A DNA stretch of 64,000 nt from Conchocele bisecta (taxonomy: Eukaryota > Mollusca > Bivalvia > Lucinida > Thyasiridae), in NCBI GenBank assembly GCA_029237695.1, contig CM055279.1:1270975-1334974 (forward strand), read 5' to 3'. The notes beneath the pieces are model-generated. The model was given only the letters and a program-made list of their open reading frames with translations, did not search any database and was not told the origin of the DNA. Shown one piece after another: positions 55,401 to 64,000 of the stretch. The translations under genes and the position numbers were made by a program. Within the stretch, counting starts at the first letter, position 1. Every line of letters starts with the position of its first letter.

Positions 55401-56448
55401 CCTATCTTTATAAATCGTGTAGTGGAGGTAGATGAAGTTCCAGATCATATGTTGCAATATCTTGATGATACGAACCGCAATCGAGGAGATGGTAAGAAGT
55501 TAGTTGGAGCTATGAGTGCAGAGAAAGTTTTTACTATTTGCACCACTATTGAAATGGTATCTAAAACATGGTTTAATCATCACAGGAGTGCATAGGATTA
55601 TAAATTATAAAGCAGGCAAGCCGTTTGAATGGTTTGTGAAATAAGTTACTGCAGCGCGTAGAGAAGGTGATGTAAACGTTGAAGCCGCCCCGATTGCAGA
55701 TATTATGAAACTGTTAGGAAACTCATGTTGTGGAAAAATGATAGAATCTCCTGAAAACCACCTATGTACCACTTATATTAAAGATGAGACGTGTGTTGAC
55801 AGAGCATTAAGATCTGCGTATTTTGAGAATATTGAAGAGATAGGAGATGCGTATGAAATATCTAGTAGGAAGTCATCAGCCACAATGACAAGACCCTTCC
55901 ACTGCGGTATAGCTGTATATCAATACGCCAAGTTGAGAATGTTAGAGTTTTATTACGACTTTCTAGATAAGTATGTTGATAGAGCCGACTTTGAGTTAGT
56001 ACAGATGGATACAGATAGTATGTATATGGGTATCAGCGGTCCGAATTCGTTGAAAGATGTGATCAAACCACACCTTTTAGAGAGTTTTGAGAGGTGTAAA
56101 AACGAATGGCTCGCTTGGGATAAGTGGAGTAACAGAGAGCCAGGACTTTTCAAGACCGAATTCAGAGGGGATCGTGCTATCGCATTAAGTAGCAAGTGTT
56201 ATGTAGTTGAGAAAATAGGTGGAGGTATCAAGCATTCGGCTAAGGGGCTTAACGCCAGGCAGAACACCCTAGATTGGTATAGATATAAGGCAGCGCTTGA
56301 TCTCACCAATAAAGATGTAGGTGTTAATAGAGGTTTCCGCATGCTACACGGTTGTATGAGAACTTACACCCAGAAGAAGCTAGGATTATCCGCCTACTAT
56401 GATAAGAGAAGATTGAATGTAGATGGTATTCACACCACCCCTTTATAA
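52404..56448 (+). pseudogene. Element E DNA polymerase B, left arm
   Basis: Starts MTQANLSNLSRKNPAVYQQL; an N-terminal basic region leads to FYLRYSYAYKLQHIEE and LCLFRCLALYK. After a frame break near 53395 come a zinc finger CPNCQQRFTQSHCIARHAQTC, VSR-like FHGCYWHGCPRH, YDFES (54128), LGFNCGSYDLNVIKKYL, YYNDLDV, DANALYLSTL (about 55196), LLGNSCCGKM (about 55712), MDTDSMY (56004) and a terminal KLGLSAYYDKR. All exonuclease and palm motifs are present. Private lesions: 1-bp insertion near 54092, 1-bp insertion near 55528 and TAA 55641. It overlaps the convergent HTH ORF by 6 bp. Confidence 0.92.
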
Positions 56449-56670
56449 GTTAAGCGTAATACACTTAGGAGGGCGCCCACGCGTTCCCTTTTTAATTTCT
56501 ATCGGAATAGATTCCCAATCAATAGTTTTAAATGTTTCAACTAGTCTCCATATGGAGTTAACCCGGTTAGCCCCAACTCCATATTTATTCATAATTTTGT
56601 TAGCAGAGATTACTCCCCTAGCTTTCATTATTTCTACAAGTTCACCATCATTTATAAATTTCTTTACCAT
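56443..56670 (-). CDS. Small HTH-like protein, left arm (75 aa)
   Basis: MVKKFINDGELVEIMKARGV, then SANKIMNKYGVGANRVNSIW and a basic end GTRGRPPKC. The spacing of small and hydrophobic residues fits a helix-turn-helix, with GRPPK like an AT-hook. It is paralogous to the N-terminus of the 147-aa protein at 56971-57411. It ends tail to tail with PolB. DNA binding is inferred. Confidence 0.55.
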   Translation of the reverse strand: MVKKFINDGELVEIMKARGVISANKIMNKYGVGANRVNSIWRLVETFKTIDWESIPIEIKKGTRGRPPKCITLNL

Positions 56671-56716
56671 GGTAGTAACAACTTGTATTATAATAGCTTA
56701 TTATAATTATGTTCAA

Positions 56717-56926
56717 TATTAAAGCTAATAATAATCAACTTCAGGCTCATCCCAACAACCAAACTTCCGCACAGAATAACTTAGTTTACTAACATAGTAC
56801 ATATATTCTTCTCTAGGTAAGTATATTTAAGTTGATGAAGTTTACCAGGAACATAATGCCACATTTTGTCTTCAGCTTCTTGATCTTCATTCATCGCTTG
56901 AGAATCTTTATCTTTTTGTAAACTCA
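56717..56926 (-). pseudogene. Small acidic protein, left arm, internal deletion
   Basis: The right arm encodes the intact version (59327-59566). Here about 37 bp are missing near 56820, after HQLKYT, and the frame is lost. Start MSLQKDKDSQAMNEDQEAE; end GCWDEPEVDYY. Confidence 0.7.
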
Positions 56927-56970
56927 TTATAAGTCAGTTAGATTTTGTATTACACTATACTGAGTAATAT

Positions 56971-57411
56971 TTAACGAGGATTAACGTAATTATAATACAG
57001 AGGTATTATAGCGATGGACAAAACCGCCAGAGCCGCCGCTGAATAAGACCAAGAAGAATCTTCCTCTTCTTGTTTTAACGTTTGTGCGAACCCAGAAACC
57101 TCACATTGGAGAGTTTCTTTTTTATTATCAATAATTTTTTCCAAATTTTTAACGAATTTATCATTGACAGCCACCCCCTTGTTTAAGTTTTTAAGCTCAT
57201 TTTTCCCCCCACCGGTTACCCGCGTAATCGTTTTTTCTTTCGCAGGTAAATACGTAGGAGGTAAATACAATCCAGGGGATGGGTTATCCCACAGTTTTTT
57301 AAGTCGCGCACTACCGATTCCAAACTTCTTTTTAAGTTGATCCGCGGTTACCTTTCCGCGGGATGAAACTATTTCTTTGATACTTTCGTTAGATAAGTAC
57401 GATTTTGGCAT
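56971..57411 (-). CDS. HTH-like protein with C-terminal membrane anchor, left arm (147 aa)
   Basis: From ATG 57409-57411: MPKSYLSNESIKEIVSSRGK, then VTADQLKKKFGIGSARLKKLW (HTH-like), a linker with PPTYLPAKEK, a helical stretch LEKIIDNKKETLQCEVSGFA, and a tail anchor SAAALAVLSIAIIPLYYNY. An upstream in-frame ATG (57459) is possible. A membrane-tethered DNA-binding protein is suggested. It is divergent from the TIR-proximal ORF. Confidence 0.6.
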   Translation of the reverse strand: MPKSYLSNESIKEIVSSRGKVTADQLKKKFGIGSARLKKLWDNPSPGLYLPPTYLPAKEKTITRVTGGGKNELKNLNKGVAVNDKFVKNLEKIIDNKKETLQCEVSGFAQTLKQEEEDSSWSYSAAALAVLSIAIIPLYYNYVNPR

Positions 57412-57509
57412 TATTAATAGTTTATAATAAGGCGCAGAAAAAATGTTCAAAATGCTCAAAATATTTTATAAAATGGAGATAACTATTAGAAAGTGTTAAA
57501 AAGACATAT

Positions 57510-57887
57510 TTGAAAAACCTTATTAATAATAAAATGGATAAAGTAATAGAATGGGAAGTGGAGTTTTGTAATGGTCTTGTTGACGATTATTACTATAACA
57601 TGAAATCATTAGGTAAAATAGAGTACATGAAATATCAGCGCAACCTATTACGCACCGATAAAAGAGTCACATTTACAATATTATATCGAAAATTATGTAG
57701 GTTTTTTAAGAAACAAATTAGAGAAATGAAGGGTTTAATCAGGGTTGACAAACGATTAGTTGAAGAGAATGGAGTTAATTTTATAAAACTATTTCAAATC
57801 AACGATTCGTTTACGGATATGGCTTTCTACGAAGAAACGGAAGAAATTAGCTTTTTCTTTGAAACAGTTATAATTAAGGGTTACTAA
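57510..57887 (+). CDS. TIR-proximal conserved ORF, left arm
   Basis: Homolog of the Polinton B ORF at 39122-39535. MDKVIEWEVE (57534), IEYMKYQRNLLRTDKRVTFT, ILYRKLCRFFKKQIREMKG and INDSFTDMAFYEE are the conserved parts. Unlike in B, the start codon here is on the side away from the TIR: it runs toward the palindrome centre and ends about 240 bp from it. Function unknown. Intact. Confidence 0.65.
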   Translation: MKNLINNKMDKVIEWEVEFCNGLVDDYYYNMKSLGKIEYMKYQRNLLRTDKRVTFTILYRKLCRFFKKQIREMKGLIRVDKRLVEENGVNFIKLFQINDSFTDMAFYEETEEISFFFETVIIKGY

Positions 57888-57892
57888 GTAAT

Positions 57893-57966
57893 TGCTGAGT
57901 AATGCTGAACAATTGTTGACTAATGTTGAGTAATTGCTAACTAATGCTGAGTAACTGATGAGTAAA
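57893..57966. repeat. Iteron-like repeats, left arm
   Basis: Alternating TAATGCTGA and AATTGCTGA/AATTGTTGA words (GAGTAATTGCTAACTAATGC and similar), six or seven units between the TIR-proximal ORF and the palindrome centre. Mirrored at 58282-58356. Confidence 0.7.
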
Positions 57967-58027
57967 CAATGTCCATAATGGCCATAATGCCCAAAATTGT
58001 GAACAAACATTTAAAACAGTTTATAAA

Positions 58028-58218
58028 TTAGTGAAAAAACACGTCCGTACAACAAAAGTAATCTATTGGTACACTCTCTTAGTAACTATATCCACTTGGA
58101 CAAAAGACGTGTTTTTTTAGTGAATTAGTGAAAAAACACGTCTTTTGTCCAAGTGGATATAGTTACTAAGAGAGTATACCAATAGATTACTTTTGTTGTA
58201 CGGACGTGTTTTTTCACT
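58028..58218. repeat. Palindrome centre (TIR-TIR junction)
   Basis: Each arm carries GTGAAAAAACACGTC, ACTAAGAGAGTATACC and TAATCTATTGG in mirror image. The arms meet around AGTGAATTAGTG (58119-58130). ATTAGTGAAAAAACACGTC occurs directly repeated (58027 and 58124), so a copy of the terminal motif is left at the junction. One mismatch (GTACAC versus GTATAC) shows that the arms are not identical even here. Confidence 0.85.
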
Positions 58219-58281
58219 AATTTATAAACTGTTTTAAATGTTTGTTCACAATTTTGGGCATTATGGCCATTATGGACATTG

Positions 58282-58356
58282 TTTACTCATCAGTTACTCA
58301 GCATTAGTTAGCAATTACTCAACATTAGTCAGCAATTGTTCAGCATTACTCAGCAA
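58282..58356. repeat. Iteron-like repeats, right arm
   Basis: Mirror of 57893-57966. Confidence 0.7.
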
Positions 58357-58360
58357 TTAC

Positions 58361-58741
58361 TTAGTAACCCTTAATTATAACTGTTTCAAAGAAAAAGCTA
58401 ATTTCTTCCGTTTCTTCGTAGAAAGCCATATCCGTAAACGAATCGTTGATTTGAAATAGTTTTATAAAATTAACTCCATTCTCTTCAACTAATCGTTTGT
58501 CAACCCTGATTAAACCCTTCATTTCTCTAATTTGTTTCTTAAAAAACCTACATAATTTTCGATATAATATTGTAAATGTGACTCTTTTATCGGTGCGTAA
58601 TAGGTTGCGCTGATATTTCATGTACTCTATTTTACCTAATGATTTCATGTTATAGTAATAATCGTCAACAAGACCATTACAAAACTCCACTTCCCATTCT
58701 ATTACTTTATCCATTTTATTATTATTAATAAGGTTTTTCAA
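58361..58741 (-). CDS. TIR-proximal conserved ORF, right arm
   Basis: Mirror copy of 57510-57887 with one extra codon near the start (NNNKMDK). Intact. Confidence 0.65.
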   Translation of the reverse strand: MKNLINNNKMDKVIEWEVEFCNGLVDDYYYNMKSLGKIEYMKYQRNLLRTDKRVTFTILYRKLCRFFKKQIREMKGLIRVDKRLVEENGVNFIKLFQINDSFTDMAFYEETEEISFFFETVIIKGY

Positions 58742-58839
58742 ATATGTCTTTTTAACACTTTCTAATAGTTATCTCCATTTTATAAAATATTTTGAGCATT
58801 TTGAACATTTTTTCTGCGCCTTATTATAAACTATTAATA

Positions 58840-59283
58840 ATGCCAAAATCGTACTTATCTAACGAAAGTATCAAATAAATAGTTTCATCCCGCGGAAAGG
58901 TAACCGCGGATCAACTTAAAAAGAAGTTTGGAATCGGTAGTGCGCGACTTAAAAAACTGTGGGATAATAACCCATCCCCTGGATTGTATTTACCTCCTAC
59001 GTATTTACCTGCGAAAGAAAAAACGATTACGCGGGTAACCGGTGGGGGGACAAATGAGCTTAAAAACTTAAACAAGGGGGTGGCTGTCAATGATAAATTC
59101 GTTAAAAATTTGGAAAAAATTATTGATAATAAAAAAGAAACTCTCCAATGTGAGGTTTCTGGGTTCGCACAAACGTTAAAACAAGAAGAGGAAGATTCTT
59201 CTTGGTCTTATTCAGCGGCGGCTCTGGCGGTTTTGTCCATCGCTATAATACCTCTGTATTATAATTACGTTAATCCTCGTTAA
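58840..59283 (+). pseudogene. HTH-like membrane protein, right arm, nonsense codon
   Basis: Same protein as 56971-57411 but with TAA after NESIK (58876-58878), where the left arm has GAA. It also has one extra Asn codon before PSPGLYLPP. The rest, including the C-terminal anchor, is open from 58984. Confidence 0.7.
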
Positions 59284-59326
59284 ATATTACTCAGTATAGT
59301 GTAATACAAAATCTAACTGACTTATA

Positions 59327-59566
59327 ATGAGTTTACAAAAAGATAAAGATTCTCAAGCGATGAATGAAGATCAAGAAGCTGAAGAAAAAATGTGGCATTA
59401 TGTTCCTGGTAAACTTCATCAACTTAAATATACTTCCGAAAACCTTGATAAAATATTAGGAATAAGGAGCATACCTAGAGAAGAATATATGTACTATGTT
59501 AGTAAACTAAGTTATTCTGTGCGGAAGTTTGGTTGTTGGGATGAGCCTGAAGTTGATTATTATTAG
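59327..59566 (+). CDS. Small acidic protein, right arm (79 aa)
   Basis: MSLQKDKDSQAMNEDQEAEE, then MWHYVPGKLHQLKYTSENLD, REEYMYYVSKLSYSVRKFG and an acidic end. Intact here and deleted in the other arm. No family recognised. Confidence 0.55.
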   Translation: MSLQKDKDSQAMNEDQEAEEKMWHYVPGKLHQLKYTSENLDKILGIRSIPREEYMYYVSKLSYSVRKFGCWDEPEVDYY

Positions 59567-59662
59567 CTTTAATATTGAACATAATTATAATAAGCTATTA
59601 TAATACAAGTTGTTACTACCACGGTAAAGAAATTTATAAATGATGGTGAACTTGTAGAAATA

Positions 59663-59848
59663 ATGAAAGCCAGGGGAGTAATCTCTGCTAACAAAATTAT
59701 GAATACATATGGAGTTGGGGCTAACCGGGTTAACTCCATATGGAGACTAGTTGAAATATTTAAAACTATTGATTGGGAATCTATTCCGATAGAAATTAAA
59801 AAGGAAACGCGTGGGCGCCCTCCTAAGTGTATTACGCTTAACTTATAA
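59663..59848 (+). pseudogene. Small HTH-like protein, right arm, start codon lost
   Basis: The ATG of the left arm (ATGGTAAAG) is ACGGTAAAG here (about 59621). The next in-frame ATG, 59663, leaves MKARGVISANKIMNTYGVGA to the end. It overlaps PolB at the 3' ends by 6 bp. Confidence 0.6.
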
Positions 59849-62800
59849 AGGGGTGGTGTGAATACCATCTACATTCAATCTTCTCTTATCATAGTAGGCG
59901 GATAATCCTAGCTTCTTCTGGGTGTAAGTTCTCATACAACCGTGTAGCATGCGGAAACCTCTATTAACACCTACATCTTTATTGGTGAGATCAAGCGCTG
60001 CCTTATATCTATACCAATCTAGGGTGTTCTGCCTGGCGTTAAGCCCCTTAGCCGAATGCTTGATACCTCCACCTATTTTCTCAACTACATAACACTTGCT
60101 ACTTAATGCGATAGCACGATCCCCTCTGAATTCGGTCTTGAAAAGTCCTGGCTCTCTGTTACTCCACTTATCCCAAGCGAGCCATTCGTTTTTACACCTC
60201 TCAAAACTCTCTAAAAGGTGTGGTTTGATCACATCTTCCAACGAATTCGGACCGCTGATACCCATATACATACTATCTGTATCCATCTGTACTAACTCAA
60301 AGTCGGCTCTATCAACATACTTATCTAGAAAGTCGTAATAAAACTCTAACATTCTCAACTTGGCGTATTGATATACAGCTATACCGCAGTGGAAGGGTCT
60401 TGTCATTGTGGCTGATGACTTCCTACTAGATATTTCATACGCATCTCCTATCTCTTCAATATCCTCAAAATACGCAGATCTTAATGCTCTGTCAACACAC
60501 GTCTCATCTTTAGTATAAGTGGTACATAGGTGGTTTTCAGGAGATTCTATCATTTTTCCACAACATGAGTTTCCTAACAGTTTCATAATATCTGCAATCG
60601 GGGCGGCTTCAACGTTTACATCACCTTCTCTACGCGCTGCAGTAACTTCTTTCACAAACCATTCAAACGGCTTGCCTGCTTTATAATTTATAATCCTATG
60701 CACTCCTGTGATGATTAAACCATGTTTTAGATACCATTTCAATAGTGGTGCAAATAGTAAAACTTTCTCTGCACTCATAGCTCCAACTAACTTCTTACCA
60801 TCTCATCGATTGCGGTTCGTATCATCAAGATATTGCAACATATGATCTGGAACTTCATCTACCTCCACTACACGATTTATAAAGATAGGTGACATTTCTG
60901 AAAAGACGTCGTACAAGCTATCAGGAACACGGATGTCGACCTCCGCAAACCCAAACCAAGTACCACTCTTAACTCTGTTGGTGAAATCATCTATCCTAGT
61001 CTTATTAAATGGGGTTGAAGTCTTTGTTAAAACACCCTTACCACAAGGCATTTCCTTACCTAGCGTTGATAGATAAAGAGCGTTAGCATCCAATCCTAAT
61101 ATAGACTTACATTTTTTTCCGTTACCATCTGGAGTGGATCTTAATCTTGTAACATTCACCTCTTCATGTCTTGTAAATACTATAGAAGGTCCTCCAACTA
61201 GTGCACCTTTCAACATTTCATACTCTTCACCTTCAGGCGCGAACAGTGGTGGACATGTCTTGCGAACTTCTGCGCTTTCCTTAGTCTTGTAAGTTTTAAC
61301 ATGCTCCTTAATTGTTCCTCTCAATATATATTGTAATGCGACTCCTGGTAGGGTAACTGCATCCTTAAACATATCTATACCTTTGAGTGAATAAAAGTTA
61401 GACATCTTCTCTAGAGCTTCTAGAAATGGTGAGACATCTAGATCGTTGTAATATTCTAACCAATCTTTGAAACTTTTCATCCCTCTTGCTTTATAAGTTT
61501 CAACACACGCGGCTAACTCATCAGGTTTAATTGTATTACTAGGTGCTAGTCTATTAACCCAACATTCGATAGGTGGCAACCCTTGGTAGTTTAACTTGTC
61601 ATAATTATCAAACCACTCGTATGGAAAGAATGATTTATTACATTCGCAACCGTATGCACGTACCCATTTATCATAGGTCACCCCTGGAGATAGATACATT
61701 CTCACATCTAGAAATTTTAATTCTGGAGTCATCAAATAAACGGTCGTATTTGCTTTCTTACCAACCATTACTTTCTCTGTAGTATCTGCTATAATCCCTA
61801 CTAAATATTTCTTAATAACATTCAAATCGTACGATCCACAGTTAAATCCTAGTGTAGGAACCTGTGAAATCCATCTTGTAAGTTCTTTCTGCTGGACGGT
61901 TGGAAGTAAACCGAAATCGGTTGGAAAACCGTATACTGAATTTTTACCAACTTCTTCTCTTATCTTATCTCCACGGTTAGATACTTCACTCATAAATCGC
62001 TTAACTAGGTTCTCTGGGTCTGTGTCACAAATGTGCACAACTTCTCTAGTTAGCGTATCACCAACACTTACACTTACTGGAATGTGGGTATCAATCACAT
62101 CTAGATCTTTTATGGGTCTGTCTGGATCACTCTTAACCAGTAAAGACTCAAAATCATACACTATTTTATATGGATAAATTACTGTTGGGGGTGTTGGAAG
62201 GGGTGGTGTTACGGCTTTCTTTCTCTGCCGATCGAAATCACATTCCCAAATTGTAACTAAATTATATGAATCTCTAATTATTATATCTCGTACAAGTGTG
62301 TTTGCATACTTATCTTGTCTATTCTGACTATGTCGTGGGCAACCGTGCCAATAACACCCGTGAAATTGATAAACTGCGTTGGTTTCAGAACAATATCCAT
62401 CAACTGGTGCGTTCTTTATTACCCTTTCTCCACCGTGTCCACAAACGGCCGTGTGAATGTGATTATCTGTAAATGTGTTCATCCACTCTATAGATTTCTT
62501 ACTACAATGAGATTTAGGGTAAAAAGCTTTCTCGAATGCAGATTGTGGTCTGTCTATTTCCTTGCCCTTACAAGATATTTTAGTTAGGCCGCGATTGCAA
62601 GTTTGCGCGTGTCTCGCAATGCAGTGAGATTGAGTAAATCGTTGTTGACAATTAGGACAACAATAGCTTTGTGTGGCTCTCTTCATGTCTGTTATAAGAA
62701 ACGCGTGATTGTTGTAAATACCTATCTTCATTTTCATAACACCAACTTCTTCATAGTGCGCAGCTGTGTGTCTGATATACCAAGTGCCATTTTCTTCGGG

Positions 62801-63880
62801 CTCGTACGCTTCAATCCCAACTTTAAAACATTCTTCAACCATCTTAAGATCCTCAAAACCTATAGGACCGTCTTCCGCTTCCCCACAAGGAAATCTTGAT
62901 ACTTTTTGTTTAAAGATTTTATCTCTTTTATTGATCTATCAGCTCTCAATGATGTGTCTTTATATAAAGCTAAACATCTGAACAGACATAAATTATCGTT
63001 GAAAGTATCGAGTGGTTTTATCCCCTTCTTATTTCTCAACCAGTCCGGAAGTCTTCCACCTCCTAATGCATTTACTTGTGTATCTCCGGGTGTAACCTGA
63101 CTGGTGTAAATAAGCTTAATTGTTGTGCTTGACCATCTTACGAACAACCATTTCGTGTTTGGTCTGTCTATTCTATTAACGTCCAATCTATTTTCTTCCT
63201 GCATTTTAACCCATTGTCTTACCCCAACAGATCCGTCAAATGTGGGGCTTCCTGAAATATTTCTACCATATGTTATTATGTTAGGTTTTCCGGCTTCATC
63301 AACCTCCTCAATGTGTTGTAGCTTATACGCGTATGAATATCTTAAATAAAAATCTACCTGTCATCTGATTATCGAGCTGTTTCATGAGTCTTCTAGATGA
63401 GTTACGGTTAAGATTTCTCTTTATTGTGATTGTTACAACTCGTCGTCCTCTCTCTATATTAACGCCAAACCCTTCTATATCTTCAAGTATTTCGGGGCCC
63501 TCATTCACTATCTTCCTTACTAGTGAGGTGTTAATCTTACGATTCGGTTTTTTATTAACACCAATACCTTTAGATAACAGTACAGCTTGCGCTTCTGAAG
63601 CTATTCCGTCTGATATTTTCGTTACATCTTTATTCTCAATACCCTTAAAAACTCCCTTAGCTGCGGATCTCCGCATTCTACTCCATATTATAGCATTCTT
63701 TCCCTCATTTATCAACCCTTGAAGTTTTTTCTCTTTCATCTTCCCGCTAAAAGGTATCCCCATTTTTGTTAAATCCCTCTGCAAGTTATCAATGTTACGT
63801 TGTTCTTCTATATCGTCAACAAGTTGTTGATATACTGCAGGATTTTTTCGGCTCAGATTACTCAAGTTCGCTTGTGTCAT
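59843..63880 (-). pseudogene. Element E DNA polymerase B, right arm
   Basis: Mirror of 52404-56448. It is more intact: a single open frame 60803-62842 holds the zinc finger, VSR-like and exonuclease regions through motif A; 59843-60778 holds motifs B and C. Private lesions are TGA 60800-60802 (CGA GGA in the left arm) and a 1-bp insertion near 63355. It shares with the left arm the frame break near 62890. Left-arm lesions at 54092, 55528 and 55641 are absent here. Confidence 0.92.
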
Positions 63881-64000
63881 GTTTTTATATTATTGTTGTT
63901 TATTGTTGTTTATGATTATAAATAATTAATGTTCAATTGGAAATGAGAATTTTACTTCATTTTTACAAATACTTTTTATTACGTTATTATCATTTCTATC

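Larger units (their letters stand above)
52284..64000. repeat. Giant palindrome: element E head to head
   Basis: The reverse complement of 58143-64000 matches 52284-58105 almost base for base. Position 58106 pairs with 58142, and 52284 pairs with 64000; the 36-bp offset is explained mainly by a deletion of about 37 bp in the left arm near 56820. The window ends while the arms still match, so the outer limit is unknown. The arms differ by scattered substitutions and small indels. Confidence 0.95.

Noticed and set aside
52284..64000. Palindrome as simple assembly fold-back
   Set aside because: Not excluded, but the arms differ by substitutions and a 37-bp deletion, which a copied read would not show; kept as a finding.

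Overview
The window looks like a transposon-rich stretch of an animal nuclear genome, most likely a marine invertebrate such as a mollusc (inference). The reasons are spliced gene structure, tetranucleotide microsatellites, a Ty3-type LTR retrotransposon, LINE fragments, a MULE, pogo/Tigger-like MITEs and, above all, at least four copies or fragments of Polinton/Maverick-type elements. These are virus-like DNA transposons with protein-primed DNA polymerase B (PolB), retrovirus-type integrase, packaging ATPase and capsid genes. No bacterial operon, CRISPR array, rRNA or tRNA was recognised.

Layout. 1-2577: a rearranged LTR remnant that truncates Polinton A. 2578-11233: Polinton A, inverted relative to B, decayed, carrying a 1.0 kb solo LTR, and lacking the ATPase and major capsid block. 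11236-12255: 5' (endonuclease) part of a LINE, then a (CCGA)n array to about 12735. 12791-39765: Polinton B, the most complete copy, in the order TIR, zinc-finger ORF, PolB, integrase, four or five small or membrane proteins, ATPase, major capsid-like protein, membrane protein, further virion-like genes, fibre-like gene, TIR-proximal ORF, TIR. B carries a 9.9 kb LTR retrotransposon in its ATPase gene (21215-31111, 5-bp target duplication) and a 1.1 kb pogo-like element (36009-37135, TA duplication). 39767-46870: PolB fragment of Polinton C, split by a 4.9 kb MULE (9-bp target duplication) and a 991-bp solo LTR. 47429-47534: a mini-element made of two Polinton-like ends. 47535-48180: LINE 3' part on the minus strand. 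48894-51974: two exons of a probable host gene whose end resembles a death-fold (CARD) domain. 52284-64000: a near-perfect giant palindrome, two copies of a PolB element E joined head to head at about 58124 and running off the window end.

How the genes fit together. PolB (VSR-like nuclease segment, exonuclease, palm) would copy a linear element with terminal inverted repeats; integrase inserts it; the ATPase and capsid-like proteins suggest a virion stage. Nearly every copy is broken by nonsense codons and frameshifts, so the region reads as a graveyard of nested elements. The least decayed genes are in the palindromic element E, which shows PolB and four small proteins (two related helix-turn-helix-like proteins, one with a C-terminal membrane anchor) but no integrase or capsid gene inside the window. 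E is the best candidate for something undescribed.
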